In this document: positions 29,840 to 38,296 of the stretch, piece by piece
Position numbering within the stretch: position 1 is the first letter of the stretch
Layout of the letters: each line of letters starts with the position of its first letter
The notes under the pieces: generated by a model
The model's database searches: none
What the model saw: the letters and a program-made list of their open reading frames with translations, nothing else
What the model was told of the DNA's origin: nothing
From: CAXBNB01 sp040222275
GTDB lineage: Bacteria; Bacteroidota; Bacteroidia; Cytophagales; Cyclobacteriaceae
Direction: 5' to 3'
Length of the DNA: 64,000 bases
Assembly (NCBI GenBank): GCA_040222275.1
Contig: JAVKDJ010000013.1
Location: 186,001-250,000, forward strand
Translations under genes and position numbers: made by a program

Positions 29840-31030
29840 ATGACTACTAACAGAGGAATTGCTTACATCAAGCCCGGCGTAGTGGAAGTGCAAAATATTG
29901 CATTTCCGGAATTGGCGCTTGGTGACAGGAAATGCCACCATGGCGTTATCCTAAAAATCGTTTCCACCAACATTTGTGGAAGTGATCAACACATGGTCAG
30001 GGGAAGGACAACCGCACCCGAAGGGCTGATACTTGGGCATGAAATTACCGGCCTGGTACTCGAAAAGGGGAGGGATGTAGAATACCTGGAAGTTGGCGAC
30101 CTGGTGTCGGTACCCTTCAATATCGCCTGTGGCAGGTGCCGTAATTGCAAAGAGCAGCAAACAGGTATATGCCTGAATGTAAATGACGCCCGCCCAGGGT
30201 CGGCCTATGGATATGTGGACATGGGTGGATGGATTGGAGGCCAGGCAGAATACGTGATGGTGCCTTATGCAGACTTTAACCTGCTCAAATTCCCAAATAA
30301 AGACCAGGCCTTGGAGAAAATCCGTGACCTCACCTTGTTGTCAGATATATTGCCCACCGGATATCATGGTGCTGTTACTGCTGGGGTCAAGCCCGGAGCA
30401 GTGGTGTATGTGGCTGGGGCTGGCCCGGTAGGATTGGCTTGTGCTGCTTCGTGTCACCTGTTGGGGGCTGCAGTCGTGATAGTTGGGGATATGATCCCTG
30501 AAAGGTTGGAGCAGGCCAGGAGCTTTGGTTGTGAGACAGTTGACCTGAGGAAAGAAGCTACCCTGGCTGAGCAAATAGAAGAAATTGTAGGTATTCCTGA
30601 AGTGGATTGTACTGTCGATTGTGTAGGCTTTGAGGCCAAAGGACATGGCCATGGTAGCGATACCGAACAGCCGGCAACTGTATTGAATGCCGCCATGGAA
30701 GTAACCCGCGCTGGTGGGGGTATCGGAATCCCGGGCTTGTATGTGACGGGTGATCCGGGGGGTATCGACGAAAATGCCAAAGTAGGTAATCTGAGCATTA
30801 GAATTGGTCTTGGATGGGCAAAATCGCACCATTTTCATACCGGTCAGTGTCCTGTTATGAAATATAACCGTGACTTGATGCAGGCCATTTTATATGATAA
30901 AATAAAAATAGCCGATGCTGTAAATGTACAGGTGATCAGCCTTGATGAAGGACCGAGTGGGTATCTGGATTTCGATAAAGGGGCAGCCAAGAAGTTCGTA
31001 ATAGACCCGCATGGGATGGTGCCGGCTTAG
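29840..31030 (+). CDS. fdhA: Glutathione-independent formaldehyde dehydrogenase (zinc-dependent)
   Basis: Cytoplasmic NAD-dependent zinc alcohol dehydrogenase superfamily enzyme that oxidises formaldehyde to formate without added glutathione. The 396-residue sequence closely follows the Pseudomonas putida type along its whole length. It has NICGSDQHMVRGRTTA with the catalytic-zinc cysteine, GHEITG, the structural-zinc cysteine cluster CGRCRNCKEQQTGIC, SDILPTGYHGAV, the nucleotide-binding GAGPVGLA and the C-terminal KKFVIDPH. In this setting it may deal with formaldehyde released by oxidative demethylation or similar chemistry on the island's substrate. That is inference; dismutation of aldehydes is also known for the family. 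Confidence 0.9.
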   Translation: MTTNRGIAYIKPGVVEVQNIAFPELALGDRKCHHGVILKIVSTNICGSDQHMVRGRTTAPEGLILGHEITGLVLEKGRDVEYLEVGDLVSVPFNIACGRCRNCKEQQTGICLNVNDARPGSAYGYVDMGGWIGGQAEYVMVPYADFNLLKFPNKDQALEKIRDLTLLSDILPTGYHGAVTAGVKPGAVVYVAGAGPVGLACAASCHLLGAAVVIVGDMIPERLEQARSFGCETVDLRKEATLAEQIEEIVGIPEVDCTVDCVGFEAKGHGHGSDTEQPATVLNAAMEVTRAGGGIGIPGLYVTGDPGGIDENAKVGNLSIRIGLGWAKSHHFHTGQCPVMKYNRDLMQAILYDKIKIADAVNVQVISLDEGPSGYLDFDKGAAKKFVIDPHGMVPA

Positions 31031-31200
31031 AGGAGCATATAGACCAAAATTTTCACAAACGAATGGGAATTATTTAAGCCTTGTTTTTTAGTTCCTGTTC
31101 GTACTTTTAAATTACGTGCCAAATAAAACAAAAATGCCATTGAGGTATGTCCCTTTGGGATAATGTATAATAGCGGATATTTAAAAGCAAAAAAAATACA

Positions 31201-31947
31201 ATGGATCAAAACAGAAGAAAATTTTTGAAGAACACTTCACTTGCCCTTGCAGCAGCTTCTATTGTCCCTACCGGCCTGACAGCCAAGCCATCATTACGAT
31301 TGCCCAATGGGTTGACCGTTTTGTTTCAGGGCGATTCGATCACAGATGCCGGGCGGGACAAGGAACAAAATAGTGCCAATTCCACTAAAGGATATGGGTT
31401 AGGTTATGTGTTTTTGGCCGCTTCCCAACTGCATGCAGATAATTTTGATGATGGCCTAAAGGTTTACAATAGGGGCATCAGTGGCCATAAAGTGCATCAA
31501 TTGGATGCCCGCTGGGATGACGATGCTCTGAACCTAAAGCCAGATGTGTTGAGTATTTTAATCGGTATCAATGACTACTGGCACATGGTCAATGGCCACT
31601 ATGATGGTACTGTGGAGCGCTACGAGAATGATTACCGCGGGCTACTGAAAAGGACCAGGAAGGAACTGCCCAATGTGAAATTGATGATATGTGAACCATT
31701 CGCAGTTTGGGGAGGGTCGGCCATTACCGATAGATGGGAAAAGGAACTACCCGGCTACCAGCAGGCTGCAGCCAAACTGGCCAAAGAATTCAACGCGGGT
31801 TTTGTGCCTTATCAGAAAGTATTTAATGAGGCATTGAAAAAGGCCCCAGCATCTGTATGGTGCCCCGATGGCGTGCACCCTTCACCGGGCGGGGCATACC
31901 TGATGGCAAAGACATGGATAGAAGAATTTAACAAATTGTATGCATAA
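31201..31947 (+). CDS. Exported SGNH/GDSL hydrolase
   Basis: A 248-residue esterase-type hydrolase with an N-terminal Tat-like signal (QNRRKFLKNTSLALAAAS). The four SGNH blocks are present: GDSITDAG with nucleophile Ser46, the glycine in NRGISGHK, GINDYW and the C-terminal DGVHPSPGG with the catalytic Asp and His. Such enzymes near glycan loci often remove acetyl groups from polysaccharides, which is a reasonable but untested role here. It stands 170 bases downstream of fdhA and 64 bases before the DUF2231 gene. Confidence 0.88.
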   Translation: MDQNRRKFLKNTSLALAAASIVPTGLTAKPSLRLPNGLTVLFQGDSITDAGRDKEQNSANSTKGYGLGYVFLAASQLHADNFDDGLKVYNRGISGHKVHQLDARWDDDALNLKPDVLSILIGINDYWHMVNGHYDGTVERYENDYRGLLKRTRKELPNVKLMICEPFAVWGGSAITDRWEKELPGYQQAAAKLAKEFNAGFVPYQKVFNEALKKAPASVWCPDGVHPSPGGAYLMAKTWIEEFNKLYA

Positions 31948-32011
31948 AGTAATAATGGAAGATGTCTGTGCAGGCGTTTTCCTGTTTTTTTTAACTAAAT
32001 AACTAAACATT

Positions 32012-33343
32012 GTGGAACAAGGAGTAAGTGATTTTGTGATATTTATTGGGAGGTTTCACCCCCTTATTGTACACCTGCCCATTGGGTTTTTGATCCTGGC
32101 TTTTGTGCTACATTTGGTGTCTGGCATTGAGCAGTTCAAAAACTCCGGGCCATTCATAGACCTCACTTTGTTGCTTGGTGGGCTCAGTGCTTTGGGTGCC
32201 TGTATCATGGGGTACATGCTCTCACTGGGTGGAGGCTACAATGAAGAGGCAGTGATGTGGCACCAGTGGGCTGGGATTGGCCTTACTGTAGTGGCATTTG
32301 CTTTGCTGGCCGTCAGAAAACTGGAGCTTTCCAATGCCAAAATACAGCGTGTGGCCTTTGTGGTAGTTATGGTATTGCTCACCTTCACAGGGCATTTCGG
32401 GGGCAACCTTACCCATGGTTCTACCTACCTGTTTCAATACGCCCCCAATCCCGTACGGGCAATAGCCGGATTGCCTCCCAGGGTCGAGCGGGTTTATAAG
32501 GAAATCACACACATAGATTCTGCTTTGGTATTTGAAGATGTACTGATGCCGATACTGGATGCCAGGTGCATCAGTTGCCACAATGAAGAAAAGCTCAAAG
32601 GCGAGCTCCTGATGACCTCTTTCGAAGACCTGATGAAGGGAGGGGAGACTGGCAAGGCTATTGTAGCTGGCAACAGCGCATCAAGTGAGTTGATCAAGCG
32701 GGTGACCCTGGCGCATGACGATGAAGACTTCATGCCGCCTGAGGGAAAAACACCCCTGACAAAGGAACAGGTACGTATGATAGAATGGTGGATAGACGCA
32801 GGTGCCAAACCGAAGGCTTCCCTGGTCGCTTTGAATGCGGATACAAAGGTGAAAGACCAATTTGAAAAATACCTCGGCATAGGTAAGTATATGACCATTC
32901 TCAACCAGCCTATTGAAGCGGTTGACCCGGAAGTGCTAGCCGATATCAGGTCTGCGGGCTTCAATGTATCGGCCATAGCAGAAAAAGTCAACTATTTGGA
33001 AGTGTCTGTGAAAGCTGGTGGGAAAATCAGCAAACAACAGCTTGAAAAGTTGAAAAAAGCCAAAAACCATATCGTTTGGCTCGACCTCAAAAACAGTGGT
33101 ATTGAAAATGGCCATTTTTCCATCATCAATTCCCTGCCCAACCTCACCAAACTGAGGCTTGATCATAATGATATATCAGATGAAGGCGTAAGTCAGCTCA
33201 CCGATCTCAAGAACCTGGAATACCTCAATTTGTCCTTCACCAAAATCACAGACCAGGCGCTGGCCTTCATCGACAAATTGGAAAACCTGGACAAAGCGTA
33301 TTATTACAGCACCGGAGTGAAAGACTCTGATAAGTTGGAGTAA
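32012..33343 (+). CDS. Membrane DUF2231-cytochrome-leucine-rich-repeat protein
   Basis: A 443-residue protein with three parts. Residues 1-150 form a DUF2231-like four-helix membrane domain (FIGRFHPLIVHLPIGFLILAF). Residues about 170-270 hold a PSCyt1-type segment with haem motif CISCH at 186-190 and the DFMPPEGKTPL stretch typical of these cytochromes. Residues about 340-430 contain leucine-rich repeats (LTKLRLDHNDISDEGV, LEYLNLSFTKITD). The start is a GTG at 32012. It is the natural membrane electron partner for the two haem-motif proteins upstream. The same architecture occurs beside PSCyt/DUF1501 genes in Bacteroidota and Planctomycetes; function is unproven. Confidence 0.85.
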   Translation: MEQGVSDFVIFIGRFHPLIVHLPIGFLILAFVLHLVSGIEQFKNSGPFIDLTLLLGGLSALGACIMGYMLSLGGGYNEEAVMWHQWAGIGLTVVAFALLAVRKLELSNAKIQRVAFVVVMVLLTFTGHFGGNLTHGSTYLFQYAPNPVRAIAGLPPRVERVYKEITHIDSALVFEDVLMPILDARCISCHNEEKLKGELLMTSFEDLMKGGETGKAIVAGNSASSELIKRVTLAHDDEDFMPPEGKTPLTKEQVRMIEWWIDAGAKPKASLVALNADTKVKDQFEKYLGIGKYMTILNQPIEAVDPEVLADIRSAGFNVSAIAEKVNYLEVSVKAGGKISKQQLEKLKKAKNHIVWLDLKNSGIENGHFSIINSLPNLTKLRLDHNDISDEGVSQLTDLKNLEYLNLSFTKITDQALAFIDKLENLDKAYYYSTGVKDSDKLE

Positions 33344-33581
33344 ACCTTTACAGGTTTAAGGCTTGGCCATGGCCCTTAGCTTATCATGTGTACTGGAGAT
33401 TATTGAGTGAAAACTTGTTAGGTTATATTGAATATGCTTTTTTAATGAAAGCCCAGCTATTCAAGATATTAGCGTAGAGCATCATTCGATTGAAGCTACT
33501 AAGTGCCCAGTTTTTGGACAAGTCACTTCTCTATTCATAATTTGCGAACTCACTGAAAATGCAACCGACCTATGGGACCCT

Positions 33582-33615
33582 GATGGTGCGCGTTTAGCCT
33601 TTTCGGCGTAACGCG
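33582..33615. repeat. Hairpin repeat block upstream of Rhs core 1
   Basis: A 34-base block starting GATGGTGCGCGTTTAGCC and ending CGGCGTAACGCG. It can fold as CGCGTT/AACGCG with an inner GCC/GGC helix. It is preceded (33536-33581) by degenerate sequence also found in the tandem array at 39288-40190. Rhs-like reading begins within a few bases of its end. The same block recurs at 36301, 39476, 39733 and 39989. Confidence 0.8.
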
Positions 33616-35030
33616 TTACACAAGAGACAAACCGAGCAACTGTTCAACACGACCTTCAACGGCAGCAAAGTGAGCCTGCTCAATGGAGGCTCGACCGTAA
33701 TAGGCCCGGCCACTTCCCTGGAGGTAAAAGAAGGGGACAAGCTAAAGCTGGATGCCAATTTATTTTTCGTAGAAGACAACAACGATGGCGTATTTCCCGG
33801 TCTAATGGCCTTTTTGGCGAGTAGCTTTGGGGTATCCAACGGTGCAGGTAGTGAGACGGCCCATATCTACGAGGGGTTGGAAAATGCCTCCAACCTGCTG
33901 GTGCTCTCGCTTACCAATTCGCCCAATGCACCCCGGGCCTACCTGATGTGCATGGTCTTTGATCAAGACTATGTGCTGATAGACCCGGGGGGTACGACTT
34001 CTATACCGCCGTACCGGAAGCTGCCGCCACAGAAACCCAAAATATATCCCTGGAGATAGACATTCCCGAAAACGCAAAGTATATTTACACCTATGTGGCC
34101 AACGAAAGTGCTGGCACCCATGTGTTCTTTGACGATTTTACCGTAAAGCAGCTAGGCGTGGACATCACCCAGACCACAGACTACTATCCTTTTGGGAGTA
34201 TCATGAGCCATTGGCAGAAAGAAAACTATAGGTTTGGTTATCAGGGAGAGTTTGCAGAAGAGGATGACGAAACCGGCTTTAACCATTTTGCCCTAAGGTT
34301 GTATGATAGCAAAATATTAAGGTGGAACTCAATAGACCCTTATAGACAGTATGCTTCTCCATACATTGGTATGGGAAATAATCCAGTTTATCTGACTGAT
34401 CCTGATGGTGGTTGTACCGATGCTGACGGAAAAAAAGTTCCTTGTGGTGGTGATACTTTCTATACTATTGAGTCGTCATATCTTGATGATGTTACTATAA
34501 CGGCTTCAAGATCTATTTTACCCAGAGATGTTCCTAGCTGGATGAAAACTAGGCATAATGTTGAATTTGAGTTTGATGTTTATGCAAAAATAGTTGCTGG
34601 TGATATAAATTATGAAGATTATGGGCCTTTAGGCGTATCGATGGATAGATTGAGCGCAGATGTTATCAAAATTGGTTTTAGTCATACCTTTAAAGATGGA
34701 AAAGGAACTCTTTTAGAGAATGGTGGATACTATGACTATTTTGGTAAAAACAATAAATGGACTCTTAATCATGGGGGTTCTGCTGAGTTGGGGATAGACG
34801 GGAAATATAAAGGTAGTGTTACTTATGACTCAAGTAATGGGTCTTTTTATATTTCCAAATTGGAAGCAGGTTTGGGTGCACCTTTCGTTGAGCTTAAGAC
34901 GATTCGAGATCATTCAAGTCATCACACTATAAGATTAGGAGTACAAGAGGAGTGGGGAAAAAATATTTTACCCGGTGTAGCTTGGAAAGCAGGGGGATTT
35001 ATGGGGTTTCATTATGTTATTACTAAATAA
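33616..35030 (+). pseudogene. Headless, frameshifted Rhs fragment with variable tip 1
   Basis: Remnant of an Rhs-family polymorphic toxin. Rhs-like reading starts just after a hairpin repeat (TEQLFNTTFNGSKVSLLNGG), so the entire YD-repeat shell is missing. Near 33985 a run of six G replaces 13 bases present in the second copy. This 7-base loss shifts the frame, and the C-terminal part continues in another frame from about 34060. That part keeps the Rhs core end (DYYPFGS, LRWNSIDPYRQY, GMGNNPVYLTDPDGG) and then a unique tip of about 200 residues ending at 35030, which I do not recognise. The tip is AT-rich against its core. It could be expressed only after recombination onto an intact Rhs gene. 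Confidence 0.75.
33796..34246 (+). repeat. Rhs core direct repeat, copy 1
   Basis: About 450 bases that match 36346-36803 with roughly nine in ten bases identical by eye. The only indel I see is the 7-base difference near 33985. Downstream the two copies diverge into unrelated tips. Such shared cores are where tip exchange by homologous recombination occurs in Rhs systems. Confidence 0.85.
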
Positions 35031-35041
35031 AGGAGGGCAGA

Positions 35042-35422
35042 ATGGAATCTATAAGTTTGACGCTAATAATTGTATTATTTGTTATAATATTAATTAATGT
35101 TACCACGTATCAAAGGTTTAAAAATATTTATATACAACAGCTTAGTTTTTTGAACCGAAAATTGTCTACTCTTGAGAATGTTGAGCGATATGCACTTGTT
35201 AAAAAATTTGATGTTGATGTTGAAGTTGATACCAAATCACTACCAAATGTGAACGGGAAATTTTTGATAAATCGCTCTTATAGTAACCTTGTAAAAGAAT
35301 ATAAAGAAAGGGTCAAATATTTTAATTTAATTAATAGAATTTTAATTTCCATAATATTACTGCTAACAGTGATACTAATGTTTTTTTATCCAGATTTTCT
35401 CAAAGGTATTTTCGAACACTAA
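35042..35422 (+). CDS. Putative membrane immunity protein for Rhs tip 1
   Basis: A 126-residue protein with a hydrophobic N-terminal helix (about residues 5-22), a charged middle region and a C-terminal hydrophobic helix (about 99-118). The gene starts 11 bases after the Rhs tip stop behind a strong AGGAGGG ribosome binding site, the usual placement of an immunity gene. No family is recognised. A membrane location suggests the partner tip acts at the inner membrane or in the periplasm, which is inference only. It is AT-rich like the tip. Confidence 0.55.
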   Translation: MESISLTLIIVLFVIILINVTTYQRFKNIYIQQLSFLNRKLSTLENVERYALVKKFDVDVEVDTKSLPNVNGKFLINRSYSNLVKEYKERVKYFNLINRILISIILLLTVILMFFYPDFLKGIFEH

Positions 35423-35430
35423 CTTCAATA

Positions 35431-35901
35431 TTGGCCAACGCGGATATGGCTAGCTTCGGCCTAGCTTCTAGATTTAAGGTGGGAGCAGAACTAGCAGAAA
35501 CAACTACAAATCTTGTTTATCATTCGACTACTAGACCAGGTGTAGCAGATGATATATTAAGGAATGGTATTGATCCAAACTTTTTTAATTCTGCTTCAAG
35601 ATTTGGTAAGGGATTTTACGTAGGAAACAGTCCTTCCACGACTATTGCTGAGTTAGGATATCATGGCTATTCAAGAGTTAATACCATTCGATATACTTTG
35701 GAGAATGCTAAGCTTTTTAATGCTACTGGCCGTATACGTATATGGGATATAGGAGTAAAATATACCCCAAGATTATTAGGTAAAGGTGCAAGACTATTTA
35801 ATTACGATGGTATAATTTTTAATTCTTTAAGGTCTAGTGGTACAAACACAGTTTTATTCAAGAATTTTGGAACTCTAAGAAATGGCACAAAGATTTTCTA
35901 A
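35431..35901 (+). CDS. Orphan ADP-ribosyltransferase-like toxin tip
   Basis: A 156-residue AT-rich open frame. The part from about residue 28 looks like a compact ART-fold toxin: LVYHSTTRPGVADDILRNGI, then ASRFGKGFYVGNSPSTTIAELG. The H...FGKGFY...E pattern recalls DUF3990/PARP-like and RES-like domains. The N-terminal 25 residues look like the linker that joins a tip to an Rhs core, but no core precedes it. It is therefore a displaced tip, as in Rhs orphan arrays. The frame opens with TTG at 35431; ATG at 35446 is an alternative. It overlaps the next gene by 20 bases. The ART call is from motif pattern, not proven. Confidence 0.55.
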   Translation: MANADMASFGLASRFKVGAELAETTTNLVYHSTTRPGVADDILRNGIDPNFFNSASRFGKGFYVGNSPSTTIAELGYHGYSRVNTIRYTLENAKLFNATGRIRIWDIGVKYTPRLLGKGARLFNYDGIIFNSLRSSGTNTVLFKNFGTLRNGTKIF

Positions 35902-36268
35902 CTATCCGAAATTTAAACTGATCAAGAAAAGTTTAAATTTAAAGGCTATTCCCTATGTAAGCCTTAATACTAATGGGGGAAGAAAAATCAAAGTAGAATT
36001 GCCAGATTCTGCATATGGTGAGTGGATAATATATCAAAAAAATGAACCGAAATTTTACTTTTGTGCATTTAAGGAAAATGGGGAAGTAAACAGAATCGCT
36101 TCTTATGCTAGAGAAAAAAAAATGGACATGGAATGTTTTTTGGTTGAATTATTGAGAACTCGTGAATACACAGATTTGGCTACAAAATTTACCGGAACAT
36201 TGTCTATTCCATTAAGGCAAAAATCCTCTATGCAAGAATTTGAATTAATGCAAATAGTAGATTCATGA
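35882..36268 (+). CDS. Putative immunity protein for the ART-like tip
   Basis: A 128-residue protein without signal or membrane segments, so cytoplasmic. It starts inside the 3' end of the ART-like tip gene (20-base overlap), as immunity genes often do. No known domain is recognised; the sequence has a mixed alpha/beta look with YGEWIIYQKNEPKFYF in the middle. A cytoplasmic place fits protection against an ADP-ribosylating toxin. Confidence 0.5.
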   Translation: MAQRFSNYPKFKLIKKSLNLKAIPYVSLNTNGGRKIKVELPDSAYGEWIIYQKNEPKFYFCAFKENGEVNRIASYAREKKMDMECFLVELLRTREYTDLATKFTGTLSIPLRQKSSMQEFELMQIVDS

Positions 36269-36300
36269 TCCTCGTTATCCAATGTAGCTGACACCACCCT

Positions 36301-36334
36301 GATGGTGCGCGTTTAGCCTTTTCGGCGTAACGCG
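36301..36334. repeat. Hairpin repeat block upstream of Rhs core 2
   Basis: The same 34-base block as at 33582 (GATGGTGCGCGTTTAGCC to CGGCGTAACGCG). Rhs core 2 homology begins about 12 bases after its end, so the block marks the point where the rest of the Rhs gene was lost or never present. Confidence 0.8.
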
Positions 36335-37590
36335 TGATTTCTACTCCCGGCCTGATAGCCTTTTTGGCGAGTAGCTTTGGGGTATCCAATGGCGCAGGCA
36401 GTGAGACGGCCCACATCTACGAGGGGTTGGAAAATGCCTCCAATCTGCTGGCGCTCTCGCTCACCAACCTGCCCAATGCACCCCGGGCCTACCTGATGTG
36501 TATGGTCTTCGATCAGGACTATGTACTGATAGACCCGACGGCAGGAGGGTACGACTTCTATGCCCCCGTACCGGAAGCAGCCACCACAGAAACCCAAAAT
36601 ATATCGCTGGAGATAGACATTCCCGAAAATGCAAAGTACATTTACACCTATGTGGCCAACGAAAGCGCTGGCACCCATGTGTTCTTTGACGATTTTACAG
36701 TAAAGCAGCTCGGCGTGGACATCACCCAGACCACAGACTACTATCCCTTTGGTTCTGCCATGAGTCATTGGCAGAAGGAGGATTATAGGTTTGGGTATCA
36801 GGGGGAATACTCAGAAGAGGACGAAGAGACTGGATTTAATGCATTCGAACTACGGGCATTTGATAGTAATATTGGCCGGTGGATGGCTCCTGACCCGTAT
36901 AGACAATTTTCATCTCCTTATAATGGAATGGGGAATAATCCTGTTTATTTGATAGATAAAAATGGTGGATGCGCTGGTAATGATGCTGACTGCATTAAAG
37001 CAGCCAAAGCTGCTGGGTTCACAAGTCAGGCTGATATCAACGCATATCAAAACCTTGAAGGCTTGGGTATCAAATGGAGTTTTTGGGATCAGTTATGGGC
37101 AAGTTTAGGAGAACTAAGGTCTACAGGCACAGATGGAATTGCTTTTAATAGTGCTGCTGATGGTATTCAAGGTTCAGGAGCTGATTATTATGTCCGCGAG
37201 GGGCAAGCTGCTTATACTATCGAAGACCCTACCTATGGATTGGTTGTATTTAAGGGATTAAGAGGAAGGAAATTCAAATCGGATAATAGAACTCCTGAAA
37301 CGGAAGACCAATGGCAAAATGTTAAAGATATAATTCAAACCGGCAATTTCGTTCTTCAAATGGGAGAAAAGGTAGCAAAGGTGAAAATTGATCCAAATTT
37401 AGTAGGGAAGATATTTTCGGATGCCTCTGAAGGACACAGGAAAAATCATGGATTAATCGGGAGTGAAGGGGATTCAACGATTAAAGTCTATGTCAACGAC
37501 TGGGACGCAAATGGAATTCCTCAAGATACGGTCATAAAGAAGGTGCATTCACAAACTAAGCACGGTCGAGATTTGTATAGAAAGGAGTAA
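36334..37590 (+). CDS. Headless Rhs fragment with variable tip 2
   Basis: A 418-residue open frame that begins abruptly at a GTG next to a hairpin repeat; an in-frame stop lies two codons upstream. Residues 1-160 are an intact version of the Rhs core also seen at 33796 (GLIAFLASSFGVSNG through DYYPFGSAMSHWQ). The core end is FELRAFDSNIGRWMAPDPYRQF and GMGNNPVYLIDKNGG (to about residue 212). The remaining 205 residues are a unique tip containing SEGHRKNHGLIGSEG and ending HSQTKHGRDLYRKE; I recognise no catalytic family, though the histidines would suit a nuclease. The shell is missing, so this is probably a silent tip cassette. Confidence 0.65.
   Translation: MISTPGLIAFLASSFGVSNGAGSETAHIYEGLENASNLLALSLTNLPNAPRAYLMCMVFDQDYVLIDPTAGGYDFYAPVPEAATTETQNISLEIDIPENAKYIYTYVANESAGTHVFFDDFTVKQLGVDITQTTDYYPFGSAMSHWQKEDYRFGYQGEYSEEDEETGFNAFELRAFDSNIGRWMAPDPYRQFSSPYNGMGNNPVYLIDKNGGCAGNDADCIKAAKAAGFTSQADINAYQNLEGLGIKWSFWDQLWASLGELRSTGTDGIAFNSAADGIQGSGADYYVREGQAAYTIEDPTYGLVVFKGLRGRKFKSDNRTPETEDQWQNVKDIIQTGNFVLQMGEKVAKVKIDPNLVGKIFSDASEGHRKNHGLIGSEGDSTIKVYVNDWDANGIPQDTVIKKVHSQTKHGRDLYRKE
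36346..36803 (+). repeat. Rhs core direct repeat, copy 2
   Basis: Intact copy of the core segment described at 33796; it keeps the reading frame throughout. It joins at the 5' side to the hairpin block and at the 3' side to a tip unrelated to tip 1. Confidence 0.85.
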
Positions 37591-37606
37591 AGAATGATAT
37601 GACAAT

Positions 37607-38296
37607 ATGAGAAGATTTATTATGGTATTGAGCCTGTGGCTGTTTTTGCTAGCTTGCCAGCAAGCCTCCCAAAAGTCTAACGTAAAAATTCTTCAAAGTC
37701 ACCGCGACCAACGTGTTAATACTTTGGCCAAAAACTACAAGTATCAAGTGTTGCTTGCACATGGATTAATTATGAATTATGAATGGGTGGCAGATAATTT
37801 TGATGAATTGAGACATAAACTTTCTAAGGACGTTGAAGAGGTTAATAAGACCATAAATAGAATGTCAGAGCAACATCAAATCTCTCTTTTAGAATGTAAA
37901 TCAAAAGAAGATGTGGATATTTTTTTATTGAAGAATGAAATTCTTATTTATGATCATATTTTGTCCAAAACCTTGGGAAGCATGAACCCATTCGAAAATC
38001 TTCAGGCAGAGGTATTGAAAGTAAAGGATATTGACGAATATTCCGAATACAAGGTCTTCCTTTCCGTTAACGATTCTACATTTAATCCCTCCGTTGAAGT
38101 CTTTATGAAAAAAGATACATTTCTGGTTGAAGTAAAAAATGAAGATTATTCGATTTTAAGAATGAGAAAAAAGTCAAAAACACATGTGCATAGTTTTAAA
38201 GGAGATATAATAATAGGTGATAATGAAAATTCGTATAGAATTCCATTTTCATATCCTTCCCCTGCTGGCGCAAGCAGTGATAAAGTAAAAAAGTAG
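37607..38296 (+). CDS. Lipoprotein, putative immunity protein for Rhs tip 2
   Basis: A 229-residue protein with a lipoprotein signal (lipobox LLAC, cysteine at about residue 17), a largely helical middle part and a C-terminal beta-rich region (YSEYKVFLSVNDSTFNPSVEVFM). It begins 16 bases after the Rhs tip 2 stop, the place of an immunity gene. A periplasmic lipid-anchored immunity protein would imply a tip acting in the envelope. An unrelated resident lipoprotein is the alternative; the C-terminal part faintly recalls GldM-like beta domains but I cannot support that call. Confidence 0.5.
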   Translation: MRRFIMVLSLWLFLLACQQASQKSNVKILQSHRDQRVNTLAKNYKYQVLLAHGLIMNYEWVADNFDELRHKLSKDVEEVNKTINRMSEQHQISLLECKSKEDVDIFLLKNEILIYDHILSKTLGSMNPFENLQAEVLKVKDIDEYSEYKVFLSVNDSTFNPSVEVFMKKDTFLVEVKNEDYSILRMRKKSKTHVHSFKGDIIIGDNENSYRIPFSYPSPAGASSDKVKK

